Source: Lasiosphaeria ovina
Lineage: Eukaryota > Ascomycota > Sordariomycetes > Sordariales > Lasiosphaeriaceae
Direction of reading: 5' to 3'
Length of the DNA stretch: 64,000 nucleotides
Assembly: GCA_033439765.1 (NCBI GenBank)
Contig: JAULSN010000011.1
Span: 992,001-1,056,000, forward strand
Made by a program: the position numbers and the translations under genes. Positions 1-11,759 of this stretch are shown here, piece after piece (within the stretch, counting starts at the first letter, position 1; each line of letters starts with the position of its first letter). The notes under the pieces were generated by a model. That model was not told the DNA's origin and did not search any database. It was given only the letters and a program-made list of their open reading frames with translations.

Positions 1-1532
1 CATTACAAAGAGAACAACTTTCGAGCGCAGCGAGCAGCCCGCGGTGGGCGCCCCCAGAGGAGGCAAATAAGTGGCTGAATGTCGTGCTGTACGGTCTCAC
101 GAAGCGATTGGACTCGCATTGACGGGTTTGATTTGTCTGTAGAGGTCACGAATCGAGTTTTCGCTGTGACATGAGTTTTGCGTTGATCCTTGAGCGAGGT
201 CAGCTGCTGCCTGACGGAAGGAACCATCGTCTCTAGTTCATCTTCGCCTCAGATATTGATGCATGTCAGCCAGACAACAGGCTGCTTCATGGAACACTGG
301 GTAGGAAAGCAAAATCCGGGATACGGCGTTATCAAAAGAAGTGCTGTTTCTTAAGGAATAGGCATACCCCTTTGATATTGTATGGCGAATAGCATTGACG
401 GCCTCGGAGATGAGGTGATCGGAGCTCAGCAGAAAACTTGCTATATGTGGAGGATGTATGACGATGGTCCAGCTAGCCACTTCCTCGTCCTGGCCAGCTT
501 TTAGTGGCTAGAAAAACGCCCCAAAGCGGGCAAAGCGGGTCTTATTGCAGGAGCCAATGATAGTTGGGACTGTCGCTTGAGTGTAGATTCATGTAGCATC
601 ACACTTATCTCTTGCATTATCGTCGCTTGGGGAGCGGCCGCTTCCGCGCTGTGTGGTTATCCAGGCATCAGCATCTTCTATTGAGCCTATGTCGCTCTGG
701 CCGGTCACTGGCGGGTTGCCTAACCAGGCATAGTGAAGACCGAAGGAAGAGGGCGCATCCATTTCACGCCCACTAGCATGCAGGCTGACACCCGACGCAA
801 GCGCGTCGAGAGCAGGTAGGTAGGCCAATAAATTGTAGGGAGGCTGTGTTCTAGACAATGTGGGTGTGGTGAATCTACCTGCGTTGCATCTTTTCACTGG
901 TGGCATCCCACTTAGGTAAGGTAAGTGGCTTTCGATGCACCAGCTGAAGTCGGTTGTCCCGCGAATTAGGGCCACCTGTGGCGGGCCTAGACGGATGATC
1001 CCGCGAAGAAACCCGCTCAGGCGCTCAACATGAAGGTCGAGACCGGTCTTTTGCTTAATGTTGTGGATCCGAGGCTGGCTGAGTGCTGGGGGTATTCAGC
1101 TCTCCACACTCTGTGATTTTGACAGAACAATATTGCCGATGCAACGATCCTGGCAGTGACTTGAGTGTAATGGTCTCCTGATCTTAGAGTGTTCAATGAG
1201 GGGGAGGCTCTTCCGCACAAGTCTTGAGCGTTTGCAAAAGACCCAACAAGAGGCCCTGACTTTGGTCCTCGTGGGTTGTTCTCTCCTAACATGAAAACAT
1301 CCATAGAGCGTTGCAGGTACACGTAGCACTGTGGAAAGGCGGAGGGCAGCCCCGAGAAATGGTGTATATGAAGTCAGACCTGTGCTCGGTTCCGGAGTTT
1401 GATGTTTCCCTCACACTTTCATGCTCTCTCAACTGCTTCGTGCTTCAAGTTAATTGCCAGCGGACACAATCAATACCTTGCACCTTACACCGCCTTCAAG
1501 TTTTCCTTCTCCCCAAACACAACTCGAGCAAG
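1..1532. other. Left-edge region without a supported gene
   Basis: I found no recognisable gene here. The longest open frame is on the minus strand at about 589-1095. It runs without a stop for about 165 codons but has no convincing ATG and no family I recognise. The 3' part of this stretch must contain the promoter and 5' UTR of the decarboxylase-like gene that starts at 1533. The frame of that gene stays open upstream to about 1311, but that part reads like non-coding sequence. Confidence 0.4.
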
Positions 1533-2892
1533 ATGTCCACGCCTCAGGTTATCAAGGACTTCTACACTGTCCTGGGACAGATTGGGGGTCAGGATGCGCT
1601 TGATGCGACCGTTGCCGCGGCTTTGGTTCTGGCCAAGGACGTCTTGAACGACGCGGGGATCACTGATGGCACGAGCTTCGTCAACTGGATGATCACGTCT
1701 TTGCTCCAGTGGATCCCGGAGGAGAACTCTGAGTCGACTGAACTTATGCAGCAGCTCATCATCTTCTATTTCGTCCTTGACCAGCCTCCCCTTGGCCTGG
1801 ATCAGACCCAGATCTACCCAAACTCGGTTGGCAATGGACTGACCCTTTTGTCGGCATGGATCGTCGAGTTCGTCCAGGCCCTGGGAACTTGGTTCAACGA
1901 CCCTCAATCGCTGACGCCAGAGTCGTTCCAAACCTTTGTCAACTCCCAGCTGTATCGGGTTTGGGAATGCTCAAGCCCGGATGGCAGCGCGTTCAAGAAC
2001 TTCAACCAGTTTTTCGGGCGCCAGCTTGCAACCCCGCGCAAGGTCGCTGGCCCAGGCGACAACAAGACGCCCGTGTACCCGGCAGACAGCCACTGGGACA
2101 ACTTTTTCGCTGTCGACAGCGGCTCCAACACATGGATACCCGCCGCGGACGGCGACCCAGAGTCCAAGGGCTTAATCACAGCCAAGGGCTGGACATGGAG
2201 CGTCGGCGCTCTCCTGCAGGACAGCCCCCACGCCAGCTCCTTCGCCGACGGTGTCTGGGTCCATTCGTTCCTCAGCACCTTCAACTACCACCGCTTCCAC
2301 TCGCCCGTCTCAGGCACCGTCCTCGAAGCCCGCGTCATCCAGAACGCCGCATACCTCGACGTCACCGCCACAAATGGCAAACTCGGGGCTCGACGCGGCA
2401 TCAAGAAAGGTGTCAAGGGCGGCGATGCAGGCGCTCAAATCGTTGCCCAGGACCAGTCGGGTTATCAGTTCCTGCAGACACGTGGCCTCGTCATAATCGA
2501 CACGAGCACCAGCACCGAGGGTGACATTGGGCTTGTGGCATGTACGTATCCCTCTATTCTGGGTTGCCCTTAATTGGGTATCTATGTGCTGACACTCAAC
2601 TCAAATAGTGCTCCCTATGGGCATGGCTCAGGTGTCGTCAGTCAACCTGACTGTCCAACCGCAGCAAACCGTTGAAAAGGGCGGAGAAATCGGCTTCTTC
2701 CAGTTTGGCGGGTCCGATATCGTGACTGTCTTCCAGGCCAAGGCAGGGTTTTCCAACACGGACCCTACCTTCTGGAACCAGGCGACATCGGTAGATGAGA
2801 AGGGAAACCCCCTGCCGTATACCTTTTACGGCACTTCACTCATTGCGAACCCGACATCAAAAGTCAAGTCAACCTACCCCCAGGGCGTCTAG
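1533..2892 (+). CDS. Phosphatidylserine decarboxylase-like (PsiD-type) protein
   Basis: Two exons, 1533-2541 and 2609-2892, encode about 430 residues. The intron begins GTACGT, has a CTGAC branch-like site and ends AATAG. Joining it restores one frame. The C-terminal third matches the phosphatidylserine decarboxylase fold: YHRFH at residues 252-256 corresponds to the conserved active-site histidine region, and FGGSD around Ser372 corresponds to the LGST/GGST self-cleavage site that creates the pyruvoyl group. The N-terminal half is a fungal extension with no signal peptide. This layout resembles soluble fungal PSD-like enzymes such as the tryptophan decarboxylase PsiD rather than the mitochondrial or Golgi PSDs, since no transmembrane or C2 segment is visible. 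The substrate cannot be told from sequence. The start at 1533 follows a good context (CAAGATGTC). No pathway genes lie beside it. Confidence 0.85.
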
Positions 2893-5800
2893 CCAATGTC
2901 CTAAAGGGCAAGCAGTTTTCCCTTTCATAGCGTTCCTACGCGACTTTCACGACGTTGATTTACATAATGTTCCCATCTGAGTACCTGCCGACTGCAAATA
3001 TGAAACCTGTCTTTCCCTGCAACTTTACTTAACATGACTTCCAACTCTCACCTCGTATTAAAGTTTTCCGTGAAAGTGAGGCGCCATTTTTGGCAGGTTG
3101 TTATGTTGCCGAGGGATGAAATGTGTGTTGGATCACTGGCTTAAAGTGCCACTACCACAGTGGAGCACGAGGTCCAAAAAACCGATCACAAATTCAAGCT
3201 GGCCTCGAAAGGGTCCTTTGCTAGTCTCGTGCTGTACCCCGGTTCCAGAGTACATCCAGATGACTTAAAGAGTAGCAAGGAAATGTGACCGTGTGACGCG
3301 GATTCTGCATCTACCGAAATCGATGTTGAGCTCGGAATATGCCTCTCGAGGGAGTACTATCTCCGGGAGAATCTCAAGATTGCGAAATTCCCGTTGTGCG
3401 GTGATGGATTGACACCAAATATTTCCATATATGGGCAGAGAGGTTGCGCGGGCCGGCCAGGCTTATTGTCAGAAAGAAAGGGGTTCTGGCCGCGCAGTGC
3501 CAGAACACCAGCTTTCCAGCGTTGGAAATGAAGGCTCTAGAACCTGCTAGAACTGTGGGTCTGTAATAGTTTGCCACAGCCGCGTACTCTGACGCGCAAT
3601 GGCTTGCCCCAATTCGCAACGATAAAAAAAGTCAGTTCAGATAGCAAGGGCCACCATCTGCCACCCTCATTGCCACGATGCAAAACTATGAGAAAAGCTC
3701 TCTGGCATTGCCAGAGAGTCACAGATCAGACAAGCAATATAATCACGCCGTTGTAACCTTATCAATTTTACAGAACTTAGTGTGCCGTGTATCTGACAGC
3801 TTCGACCTACGGGCCCTGAAATTGGGACTGTGGACGTGCTTAATTCTTAGCCCCCTCAGTTATCCCAATTCTGGGGCTCAGTTCACGTGGCTAGTTTTAG
3901 GGTAAACTAGGATTCACACTACGTTAAACTTAGCTTTACCACCTAAAACTAAGTCTTATTAAGATCATAGGTATGTTTAGCGCACACCTTCTCGCCTATC
4001 AGCTCCCAGGTCCAGAAGCATCCGTGTCGCTTGGCTTTTACCTTACGATGAAAACTTCGCGAAGGCTCCCCTTTTATCGAACCCCCCCCAACATCCGAAG
4101 GATACTTCCCCCTTGAGAGCACCTTCTCAATAGCCTCAATAGATTGACGAAGGGCCTATAATATGTCCATATACTTATATTCTATATTCTGATCACAGTT
4201 GCCGAGCGAGATAGATGGTGGCGCAGAACTAGGCCCGCAATCGTCACGAGTTGTAACCAACTGAAACTGAACCTTAATATCCTCCGGCTTTTATGGATTA
4301 TAAAGCCGCCTATTCCTTCCGTGCAATTATCTAAGCCCTTTGCGTTTCCTCGGCGGAAGAGCTGTACAGCGCTCTTCTTTTCCGGCATTGCTAAGGTAGG
4401 TATGGTATGGAGTAAATTAAAGTCAAATTAGAATAGACGTAGAATGGTAACGGCAAGGAAGGCGGGAGAGTGTACAAGGGAGGATAGCCGAGGATTACGG
4501 ACATGAGGGATACGAGAGAGAGAGAAGACTCGTGTGGTAGGTAGTAGGGCGGATCGAACCGCCTCTTTACGGCTGGGAAAAGATCAGTTGTGCAGTAGGC
4601 AGGCATGACTACCGCAACGCAGAACCTCAAAACGGAGAGTGGATACGCTGGCTGCCAAGTCCATTTCTTGGGACCGCCGTTTTTTTCCCCGGGGGGGCTA
4701 AAAATGGGCCAGCGCCATCTTACCAAAACCTGTCCTTCGTCACGTAAGTTAACAGTTTCGTGGTATGGCGAGCAGAAGGTGAGCCGAGGGTGAACCAAGC
4801 CTAACTTTAGCCTAACTATTTTGGATGAGGCTTAATTTTTTTAGCGACCGACTACCCAAGTTAGTCGGTCGCTAAAAAGAAAAGAGCCGCATCCAAAGAT
4901 GGTTAGCCTAAATCAGTTTAAGGAGGCATCGAGTGCTGCCCTCCCCCCACTTAAATAAAACTACGATTATCTATAATACTGACAGCACTAATGTTGTAAC
5001 CGTTTACCCTAACTACGCGATCGGCTACGCGAGCCGTATAACGGTATACCGGGAGTAACTCGTAATAGTTAGGGTATAAGAAGCCGGCTGAGAAGAAGCA
5101 CAGAAGCTTGACAAAGCCGCTGCCAGTGTAAATAACATCAAGTCAAATTAGATTTAACACTAGCTGTGGTACATCCGTTTCTGTTCTAGCTCTTGCCACC
5201 CCCGGTTCTCGTAACATTAACTCCGAAGAGTAATGGCGTGGGGTTGAGCTCGTTTGCGGGATGTATGATCAAAGGCTGAGATTTCAGGCTGGGAATTTTG
5301 TGATCCGCCCACTCGCGGCCGTTGAAATAGCCGAACCACCCTGGCGAGCGCTGCAATACCTGAGTGATAGGTGACCTCGCCGCGCCGTTCCAGATGGTGA
5401 TAACGGCCCTCGCCCGCTTGCCCTACAGCTTGTCTCACCGCCGTTGGGGCCAGGAATTGGGGCCTACGCAGGCTCTTTTCGAGACCCGGTTCCTGTCCTT
5501 TGCGCCAAGTTTTGGTCCCGAAGAGCCACGAGGCCGGTGCCACGGCTGTGGCCGCTGGGCAGGCGAGCCGGGGAGACTGTGGACACCAAGCAGGCCTTCA
5601 ACTGGCCGAAGCCGCCGACTAAGAGGAACGCCTTACTGTCCTCCGCCGGCGGCCGCCGCCGTCGTGCAGTTAACGATCCTCTCAAGATGCTCGACGCCAC
5701 CTCTCTCGTTCCTCGACTCTACTCTCGACCTTCCTCTCGACAGCCTTGAACTCGCCTTGCTCCCGTCGGTACTGAGGGCGACGAACCGACTCCTACTCCT

Positions 5801-6439
5801 CACAGCACGAGCCAAGCGACCCGGTGTGGCGAAAAGGCTTTGGAGGCAACCGACCCTGCGTTGGGCCTAGCAGTGGTAATATTGATCCGGGGCGGCATAG
5901 CTCGCTGGAAACCCCTTGAATAACGACACGCGCGAGGTTACGCATCTCTCGGATCTGGAATAAGAAGGGGAGGGCATGAAGAGTAATGGGAAAGATGAGA
6001 GGAAGATAAGGACCGTTAAGGCACCGTCCGACCCCTGACGAGGCCACCGTCATGCCAATAGCTTGCGCCAGCGACGTTGGGGGGCACAAGAGAAAGCCGA
6101 CTCCCACTCACCCTGCCGAAATGCCTACATTGTGGTCCAGCCGACATGCAGCCCTCTCTTGTCCTGCGTCCCTGCAGCCGCAATACCCTCACGCAGCGCC
6201 CTGCTTGTAAGGGCTCAAACCGAGACGCCCCACTGTCGGCGGAAGCCCGGAAGACAAGGGTGCTACACCGGATTGCAGATTGGATTCTGCCAGCAAGCGG
6301 CGTCGCCAACATCTCCTGGCCTGTCACGTGATGGTTAAAACCGGGAGCAACCCTCCAGCCATCCTACCTATTCTTCAGGATTCTACGACCAAGGACGAAG
6401 CGTGGCCGCCCTTCATCCGCAATTTCCTGGATGGTCCCC
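2893..6439. other. Gene-poor stretch with decayed repeats
   Basis: No gene is supported. The sequence turns AT-rich after about 3.9 kb and contains small inverted repeats. One pair at about 3903-3947 has arms reading roughly TAGTTTTAGG and CCTAAAACTA. Another pair of 11 bp lies at 5005-5015 and 5066-5076. A strong fold-back at 4838-4878 is listed separately. From about 5.2 to 6.3 kb the base composition returns to normal, and several overlapping frames of 80-170 codons are open on both strands. None shows a domain, so I treat them as chance frames or transposon debris. Confidence 0.5.
4808..4912. repeat. Fold-back (MITE-like) inverted repeat
   Basis: A perfect 17-bp stem lies at 4838-4854 and 4862-4878, separated by a 7-bp loop. 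Outside it the two arms continue to match imperfectly to about 4808 on the left and 4912 on the right. For example, a TTTAGCCTAACT-like tract on the left faces GGTTAGCCTAAA on the right. A long imperfect hairpin of about 100 bp in a gene-poor area is what a small non-autonomous fold-back element looks like. I could not identify a target-site duplication or the family. Confidence 0.55.
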
Positions 6440-6800
6440 TTGTTACTGCCCATTTCAAGACCTTTGCTCCCCTGACATCAAGGACGCACACCACGGTGTC
6501 GTTCCTCGTGTGTCCCGCGACGAGCTTTCAAATATTCGCCAGAGAACTCGTTTTTTGATAGTCAGGGGGAACCGTTCTGGAGAATTGCATTGCGGGGGTG
6601 ATATCCGTCATCTCAGCCTCCTGGTCAGCATTTGATGTATAAGTGCACAGAGCGCTGCTGGTCCATTGTTCTGGTCCGGGCTGTCCTTGAAGAAGAAGTA
6701 ACAGATAGTGCTCTGGGGCGGCATCTTTGATGGAAGAACGTCTTCGACTAAGAACCGGGATGAAACGGATTTTCCGCAGCCGGGATCCGGAGACAAAAGT
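6440..6800 (-). pseudogene. NACHT NTPase relic (Walker A to Walker B fragment)
   Basis: On the minus strand the frame at 6796-6608 reads through a Walker A motif (PDPGCGKSVSSRFLVEDVL) and then CYFFFKDSPDQNNGPAALCA and LIHQML. This is the usual start of fungal NACHT domains (PGCGKS, then YFFFKD, then ALCALLHQ). It then stops. In shifted frames further on, NDTVVCVLD at about 6470-6500 is the expected Walker B strand (VVCVLDALDEC in intact genes). At least two frame changes and stops break it, and no N- or C-terminal domain is left. It is a dead fragment of a STAND/NLR-type gene. Confidence 0.75.
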
Positions 6801-8046
6801 AAGAGACCACTTTCGGGGGATTCAAGCTAGTCACATAACTTACGGTGCGTCTGGAACCACTCGTGCCCTCCACCCGTTGGGGGCCTACCATCATCCGCTC
6901 AAGATATGGGTAATTCGTCTCAGCGCTGAATTTGGCAACAAGTTTTCAATCTTTGGGTTATTTCCTGTTTCTGTCTCTCTTCGTCTCCTTGCTCCGGGGT
7001 AGTATTTCGGATCTCTCTGAGTAGTTGCGACAGGTTGCATGGAGTCTTGACCGACTTGCGCGAGCGTACATCGTGACTGCGCTGTTGAATTGTGACATTG
7101 CATTAGTTGCACATGTAAGCTTGGCATATGCACGACGCGGCTCCCAACATGCAAGGGGATGGGAGAGCCAGCCTTGAGAACCTGTCAAGGCAGAAGTCCT
7201 GCCAAAGGTGCCAAGACCGTAACGTATGTGGGGCCAACCCCACCTCTCCGGTATTATTTCTAACCACCCTTTGGCTTCCTTCTACCTGCAACTAACACAA
7301 CCACTGTTTGCCGCCCACACACACCGAACATCGAGTGGTGCCATGCGAGGAGAAATATAGCCCGAGCGAGCACGTTTTTCAGGGTCCCCAGAAGAATACG
7401 TACCTCTGTTCGAAAGCCTCTGATTCCAGTGTCCCATAGGAGACGCAGAAGCCATGCCGCCAAGCCCCTAAAAGTCAGAGCCCCGCACCAGCCAGCCAGT
7501 CAGTGGTGTTGTGGTCTGTTGTGAGATGCCACAGTCGAGGTGCCACTCTATTTATCCTCACAATTCTACTCTGTACCTGCCCCATGAGGTGTCTATTCTA
7601 CTTGCTTGTCTTGTTGCCTTCCATCCCTTTCCATGCATCATTAGGTAGGTAGCTTCGCTTCTGCGGCGATTGGTGGTCGTCATTGATCTTGATCGAGTGG
7701 CCTTGGAGTCTCCCTCGCAAAACCAAAACCAGGGTTATACCAAGTGATACCTCAGGGATTGTTGCCTGAGGATGTGACGATTACCCCACTTTGTTTGTTT
7801 CGCCTGTCTATCCTCTCTCTCCTGCGGATGGAACCTTTTGCTCTCAACTCTAGCTCCGTCCTAGACTCATTAGGAACCTGCTTTTTATTCTCTTCCTTTT
7901 ATGTCCATGCCCCTACGTGCATATTTGGTACCAAGTGTTCCCACCAAATTCCTCAGAGGTTCGTCTCTCCAGCTTACTAACGCCAGCTTTCCCGCTGATG
8001 CTGACTGCCTGTTTGCTGAATAGCACCTGCATACATATCGAACGCG
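6801..8046. other. Non-coding stretch before the FunK1 pseudogene
   Basis: No gene is supported. Short frames (up to about 105 codons) occur on both strands without recognisable domains. The last few hundred bases are pyrimidine-rich and may contain the former promoter and 5' UTR of the kinase pseudogene starting at 8047. Confidence 0.4.
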
Positions 8047-9738
8047 ATGTCGTCTGGACTCCCTCCCCGCACGCCAACTGCGGCCGCCCTCCGATCTCTT
8101 CGGGACGAGCTGAAAGGCAACATTATCCGAAACGTTACTGGTCTCTTTGCTAAGAACTTCGAGGGGAAGTCCTGATCCGTAGTGGTGCAGAACAAATTGC
8201 AAGACACGCAGTCAGCAAAGATCATTAGTAAGCTGTCTGCCGGTGTCCCTGACATCGCTCGCTTCGACTCTCTGTTGGAATGGCTTGCCTAGTTCCAGTC
8301 CCTATTCTTCGCGGCCGACCAAGCTAGCCTCCACTTCCAGAGCCAGCCGTTCGGCAACACGGGTGGCACGCCTGGGGCTGCCATCTCCCTCGAAACATCC
8401 GATGCCCAGCCCATTGCAGGCAGCACCCGGGTGTTTGGTGAATTTCATCACGACAATACTCCCTTGGCTGATGACGATGACGATATCCTACGCTTCTGTG
8501 AGCATGTACAGCAAGTGTTGAAGACCTAGTCGGCTCGATGCTTCGTGCACGGGTTCCTAGTCCGCGGCACTACGCTGGAGCTCTGGGTTTTTGATCGCTC
8601 GGGGGCCTACAGCAGCGAGAGGCTCGACCTGGCTCAGAGACCCGACCTGCTGGTGCGGATTCTGGCCGGCTATGCCTTGATGAGTGACGAGGAAGCTGGG
8701 TTCAATACTTTTGTTAAGCATCATGCACCTGGATCCGACAGCTACGTCACATTCCGCCAGCGCGACAAGTTCTACCTTCGACCAGAGCCGATTGCAACGG
8801 CGGACTACATAGTTGGGCTGGGAACAACCTGCTATGCCGCCTCGGTATCGACAGTTGGGGAGCCAGACACTGTCATCAAGTTTTCCTGGCGAGAGGATAA
8901 AGAGCCTACGGAAGTCCGCCTTCTGGAGCGGGCGCACGAGCGCAACGCCTGGGGCGTAGTTCAGCTCGTAGGCTATCAGGACCTGGTGAGCATTGCCGAC
9001 CTTCGCCAGGGACTGCAATTTCCTCAAACCTTTGTCACCCGGACTTTCTCGTGCGTCGCAACCACCCCTCTAGGCCGTCCGATCCGAGAGTACACGTCCA
9101 TTCCGGAGCTCTTGGAGGTCTTGCGCGACCTTGTCAAGGCGCTTCAATCCCTCTGCGTGAATGCGAGGATTCTCCATCGCGACGTCGCCATCAAGAATCT
9201 GATCATCACCCCGCAGCACAGCGCAGACGGCCCCAAGGGTGTCTTGGTTGACTTTAACTACGCGCTGGATCTCGACAACGCCCGTCCTATCGAGCCAATG
9301 GTTGGGTCAGATGGATTCATGGCCATTGGCATCCTCCTTGGACAACGACATACGTATCGGCACGACCTAGAGTCCCTATTCTGCGTGTTTCTATGGATCG
9401 CTATTGCGAACGACCGCGTGCGCGACGAGGCGAATGACATACTGGAAGGCATGCCAAAGACATCGCGGTTTTGGAAATGGTGCACCATGGACTTCGGTGC
9501 TGTTGGACGGGATAAGGCTGCCGACATGAGCCCTGAGGGCTTTGAGGGATTTCTCGGCGAATTTTCCTCTGACTTCGCTTCTCTCCAAGGTCTGGCCAAG
9601 GAGCTGCACGCGCTGATCTTGCCTGTGCGCGATGGGGAAATCTTCACGGGTACTGAGACGGACCAAGTGGCTGTTCAGAAGCTATATGACGGGATGGCGG
9701 ATGCTTTCGACCGGAGTGCCCTAGCACTCCTGAGTTAG
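8047..9738 (+). pseudogene. FunK1-type fungal protein kinase, broken by three in-frame stops
   Basis: One frame of 564 codons runs from ATG 8047 to TAG 9738. It is interrupted only by stops at codon 43 (TGA, 8173-8175), codon 82 (TAG, 8290-8292) and codon 161 (TAG, 8527-8529). The frame does not shift across these stops and the protein reads as FunK1 throughout. The N-terminal part has RDELKGNII and FEGKS. The kinase core has HRDVAIKNLII near residue 377 (catalytic loop with HRD and the Asn) and VLVDFNYALD (the DFG position, here DFN). It is followed by YRHDLESLFCVFLW, typical of this family. The stretch after the third stop is open for 397 codons. Each stop is one transition from a sense codon (CAG to TAG, or TGG/CGA to TGA). 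FunK1 kinases are a large, fast-changing fungal family of unknown function. It could make a truncated product from a later start, but the missing N-terminal third argues against function. Confidence 0.85.
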
Positions 9739-10146
9739 GGGCGTCTAAGCTACCAAGGTGTTTTCAAGGGCGCCGCTGGTGGCAGCTAGATTACCAATGC
9801 TGCAAGGCTCTGGTACGGTTCTTGTTCCAGTGGCCCCGCTCCACAGATAGAACAAAACTTGAAATCGCATACAGAGTCAACTGGTATCCTTGATTGCCCG
9901 GGCTTGAGCTTTACGTAGACCCAAACAGTCGCTTCCCAAGCTCATGGACAGTGAACAGGGTCCCGCAGCATCTCTCTCTGCGGTGGTACTTATTAAATCC
10001 TTGCTGCTCCTACTCTGGTTCTCGTACAACACAGGCACATTCATATGCACCCGACCCGCATCTTGTCCCTCGGTTCCCCGGCATTGTCAAACTTGAACCA
10101 ATACTCGCAGATACGATTGTTCTGAACTTCTGACCATCGTTCCAAC
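9739..10146. other. Spacer between the kinase pseudogene and the next gene
   Basis: No gene was found. The last 150 bases should hold the promoter and leader of the gene starting at 10147. No clear regulatory motif is visible. Confidence 0.4.
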
Positions 10147-10944
10147 ATGGCGGGAGTAGTCAAGAACGCTTACCCCCCACCGTTGCTGTACAACCAACTC
10201 CCCTTCATCCACGACATGGAACATGTCGCCGAGACCTACGTAGAAGACCTCGCCCACCTGAGAAAGCTTTTGGACGTGCATGACATGCCGGCGAGCGTCA
10301 ATATCAAGTTGATGTATATCCACTTCCATCTGAGAGAAGGTGAGATCTTGGCTGTGTACGAGTTGGACGCGCCGCCCTACGGGAAGATTCCCTTCCTAGA
10401 GCCCATGGCACCCGACACGGCAGGCCAGGTCTACTACGGCTGCAACTACGTTGTGGATGGCTCGGGCCATCTCCAGGCGTTTGAGTACACAACAATCGAG
10501 GGAGGGCTAGACCTGGCGGCGCATGCGGCCTTTGTCGCCGAGTTTTGCGCCGCCGTTGAACAGCGCGGCCTGCAGCACAAGTTTGGGCTCGCCATCAACT
10601 CGGGCGCGGCCTCCCGTGATTCGTGGATGGAGCTGGACTTTCCGGAGAAGCGCGCGACGTTTCTATTGCCAAGCCACGTGCCCCTACCGCAGAGTGACAG
10701 TGCGGTCTTGAGGACGACGATAACTAAGTTCCCGAGCCTTAAGAACGAGAAGGACGGCAATAAGGACTTGCCAACACACATCCACGCCGAGCATACCTGG
10801 GGCAAAAGGAGAAAAACTGATGCCGACGACGAAGAGCTTGTTGATGGCGTCACAACTAAGAATGGACTGTACCTGACGGGTATCCCTCTGGAACCCGGCA
10901 CTGCCTTCTACACGGTGGTATCGGCTATTTCGGCGGCCGCGTAG
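10147..10944 (+). CDS. Hypothetical protein, 265 aa
   Basis: A single intact exon starts at an ATG in good context (CCAACATGGC) and ends at TAG 10944. I do not recognise the family. The protein looks soluble: there is no signal peptide and no transmembrane helix. It is rich in acidic and hydrophobic residues in the first 180 positions. A basic/acidic linker around residue 220 contains KRRKTDADDEE, which could act as a nuclear localisation signal. It lies between a kinase pseudogene and a NACHT pseudogene but itself shows no stops, so it is probably expressed. No function is proposed. Confidence 0.65.
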   Translation: MAGVVKNAYPPPLLYNQLPFIHDMEHVAETYVEDLAHLRKLLDVHDMPASVNIKLMYIHFHLREGEILAVYELDAPPYGKIPFLEPMAPDTAGQVYYGCNYVVDGSGHLQAFEYTTIEGGLDLAAHAAFVAEFCAAVEQRGLQHKFGLAINSGAASRDSWMELDFPEKRATFLLPSHVPLPQSDSAVLRTTITKFPSLKNEKDGNKDLPTHIHAEHTWGKRRKTDADDEELVDGVTTKNGLYLTGIPLEPGTAFYTVVSAISAAA

Positions 10945-11759
10945 GAGTGAGATGGATGTAAGAACCACTCAAGCCTGTGTGGGCACGTTTCCAGAACGAA
11001 GCTGTTTAGCACTAACTTCAAGTTACTTGTAATAGTCATCCTGTTCTATTTCCTGTTCTTTATAAGGCAGTTTACCCTTGGCTCTGCTGAAGCTGCTGCG
11101 AAACAGCCTCAAGACTGGTTCTCACTACTTCCTCTCTGTCTTCTTCCTTGAAGCTTCTCTTTCGTTCCTGATACTGATAAGATGTAACTTCTTACTGGTT
11201 TTTACATGTTTAATCCGAGGTTGACATTGAGCGTCTGTCACTTATTGCGCCATATTGCTATTGGGTTTTTGACATCTTTATGAATTTGGTAACTAGTACC
11301 GCCATTGTAGTATCTTTAAGGAAATTGATAGGTAAATTCTATGCCATTGCCTGAGTTAGCTGGGGTCATCCTACAGACTCACACACTTAGCCTGCCGTTT
11401 CGTCGCTCCGGCTGCGCTAAGCCCAGGCATCAGGCGAGGGGCCTACCTTGATATTACGGCATTACAGACGAGAGTCGCAGCCTGCTACTCCTCCGATAGC
11501 GTTAGAAGCGCGGTACACCTGAGCTGTAAGTTAAACGTCTCCTTGATTTGCTATAAATAATCTGCTATAATACTTGTCAGTATAAACCCATTCTATTAAA
11601 GCCTCCAGTCACAGCCCTAGAAATCTAAGAGTACGGACCACTTCACTTCCCTTTGGCCCCGTAACGCATATCCTTCCATGCTACGGGATATGAATTAAAA
11701 AGGGTCTAGTTGTAGCTGATGTGTATATACTTCTCTAGTTGGTTTTTTTTTTTTTTTTT
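10945..11759. other. AT-rich spacer
   Basis: No gene is supported. The sequence grows AT-rich towards its right end, where a run of about 20 T residues lies near 11742-11760 at the edge of the NACHT relic. Confidence 0.4.

Noticed and set aside
4543..4562. Possible tRNA T-arm (GGCGG, TTCGAT, CCGCC on the minus strand)
   Set aside because: The loop would be one base short and no D-arm, anticodon arm or acceptor stem is found around it.
5364..5870. Plus-strand frame of 168 codons
   Set aside because: It has no recognisable domain, and overlapping frames are equally open on both strands. It may be transposon debris.
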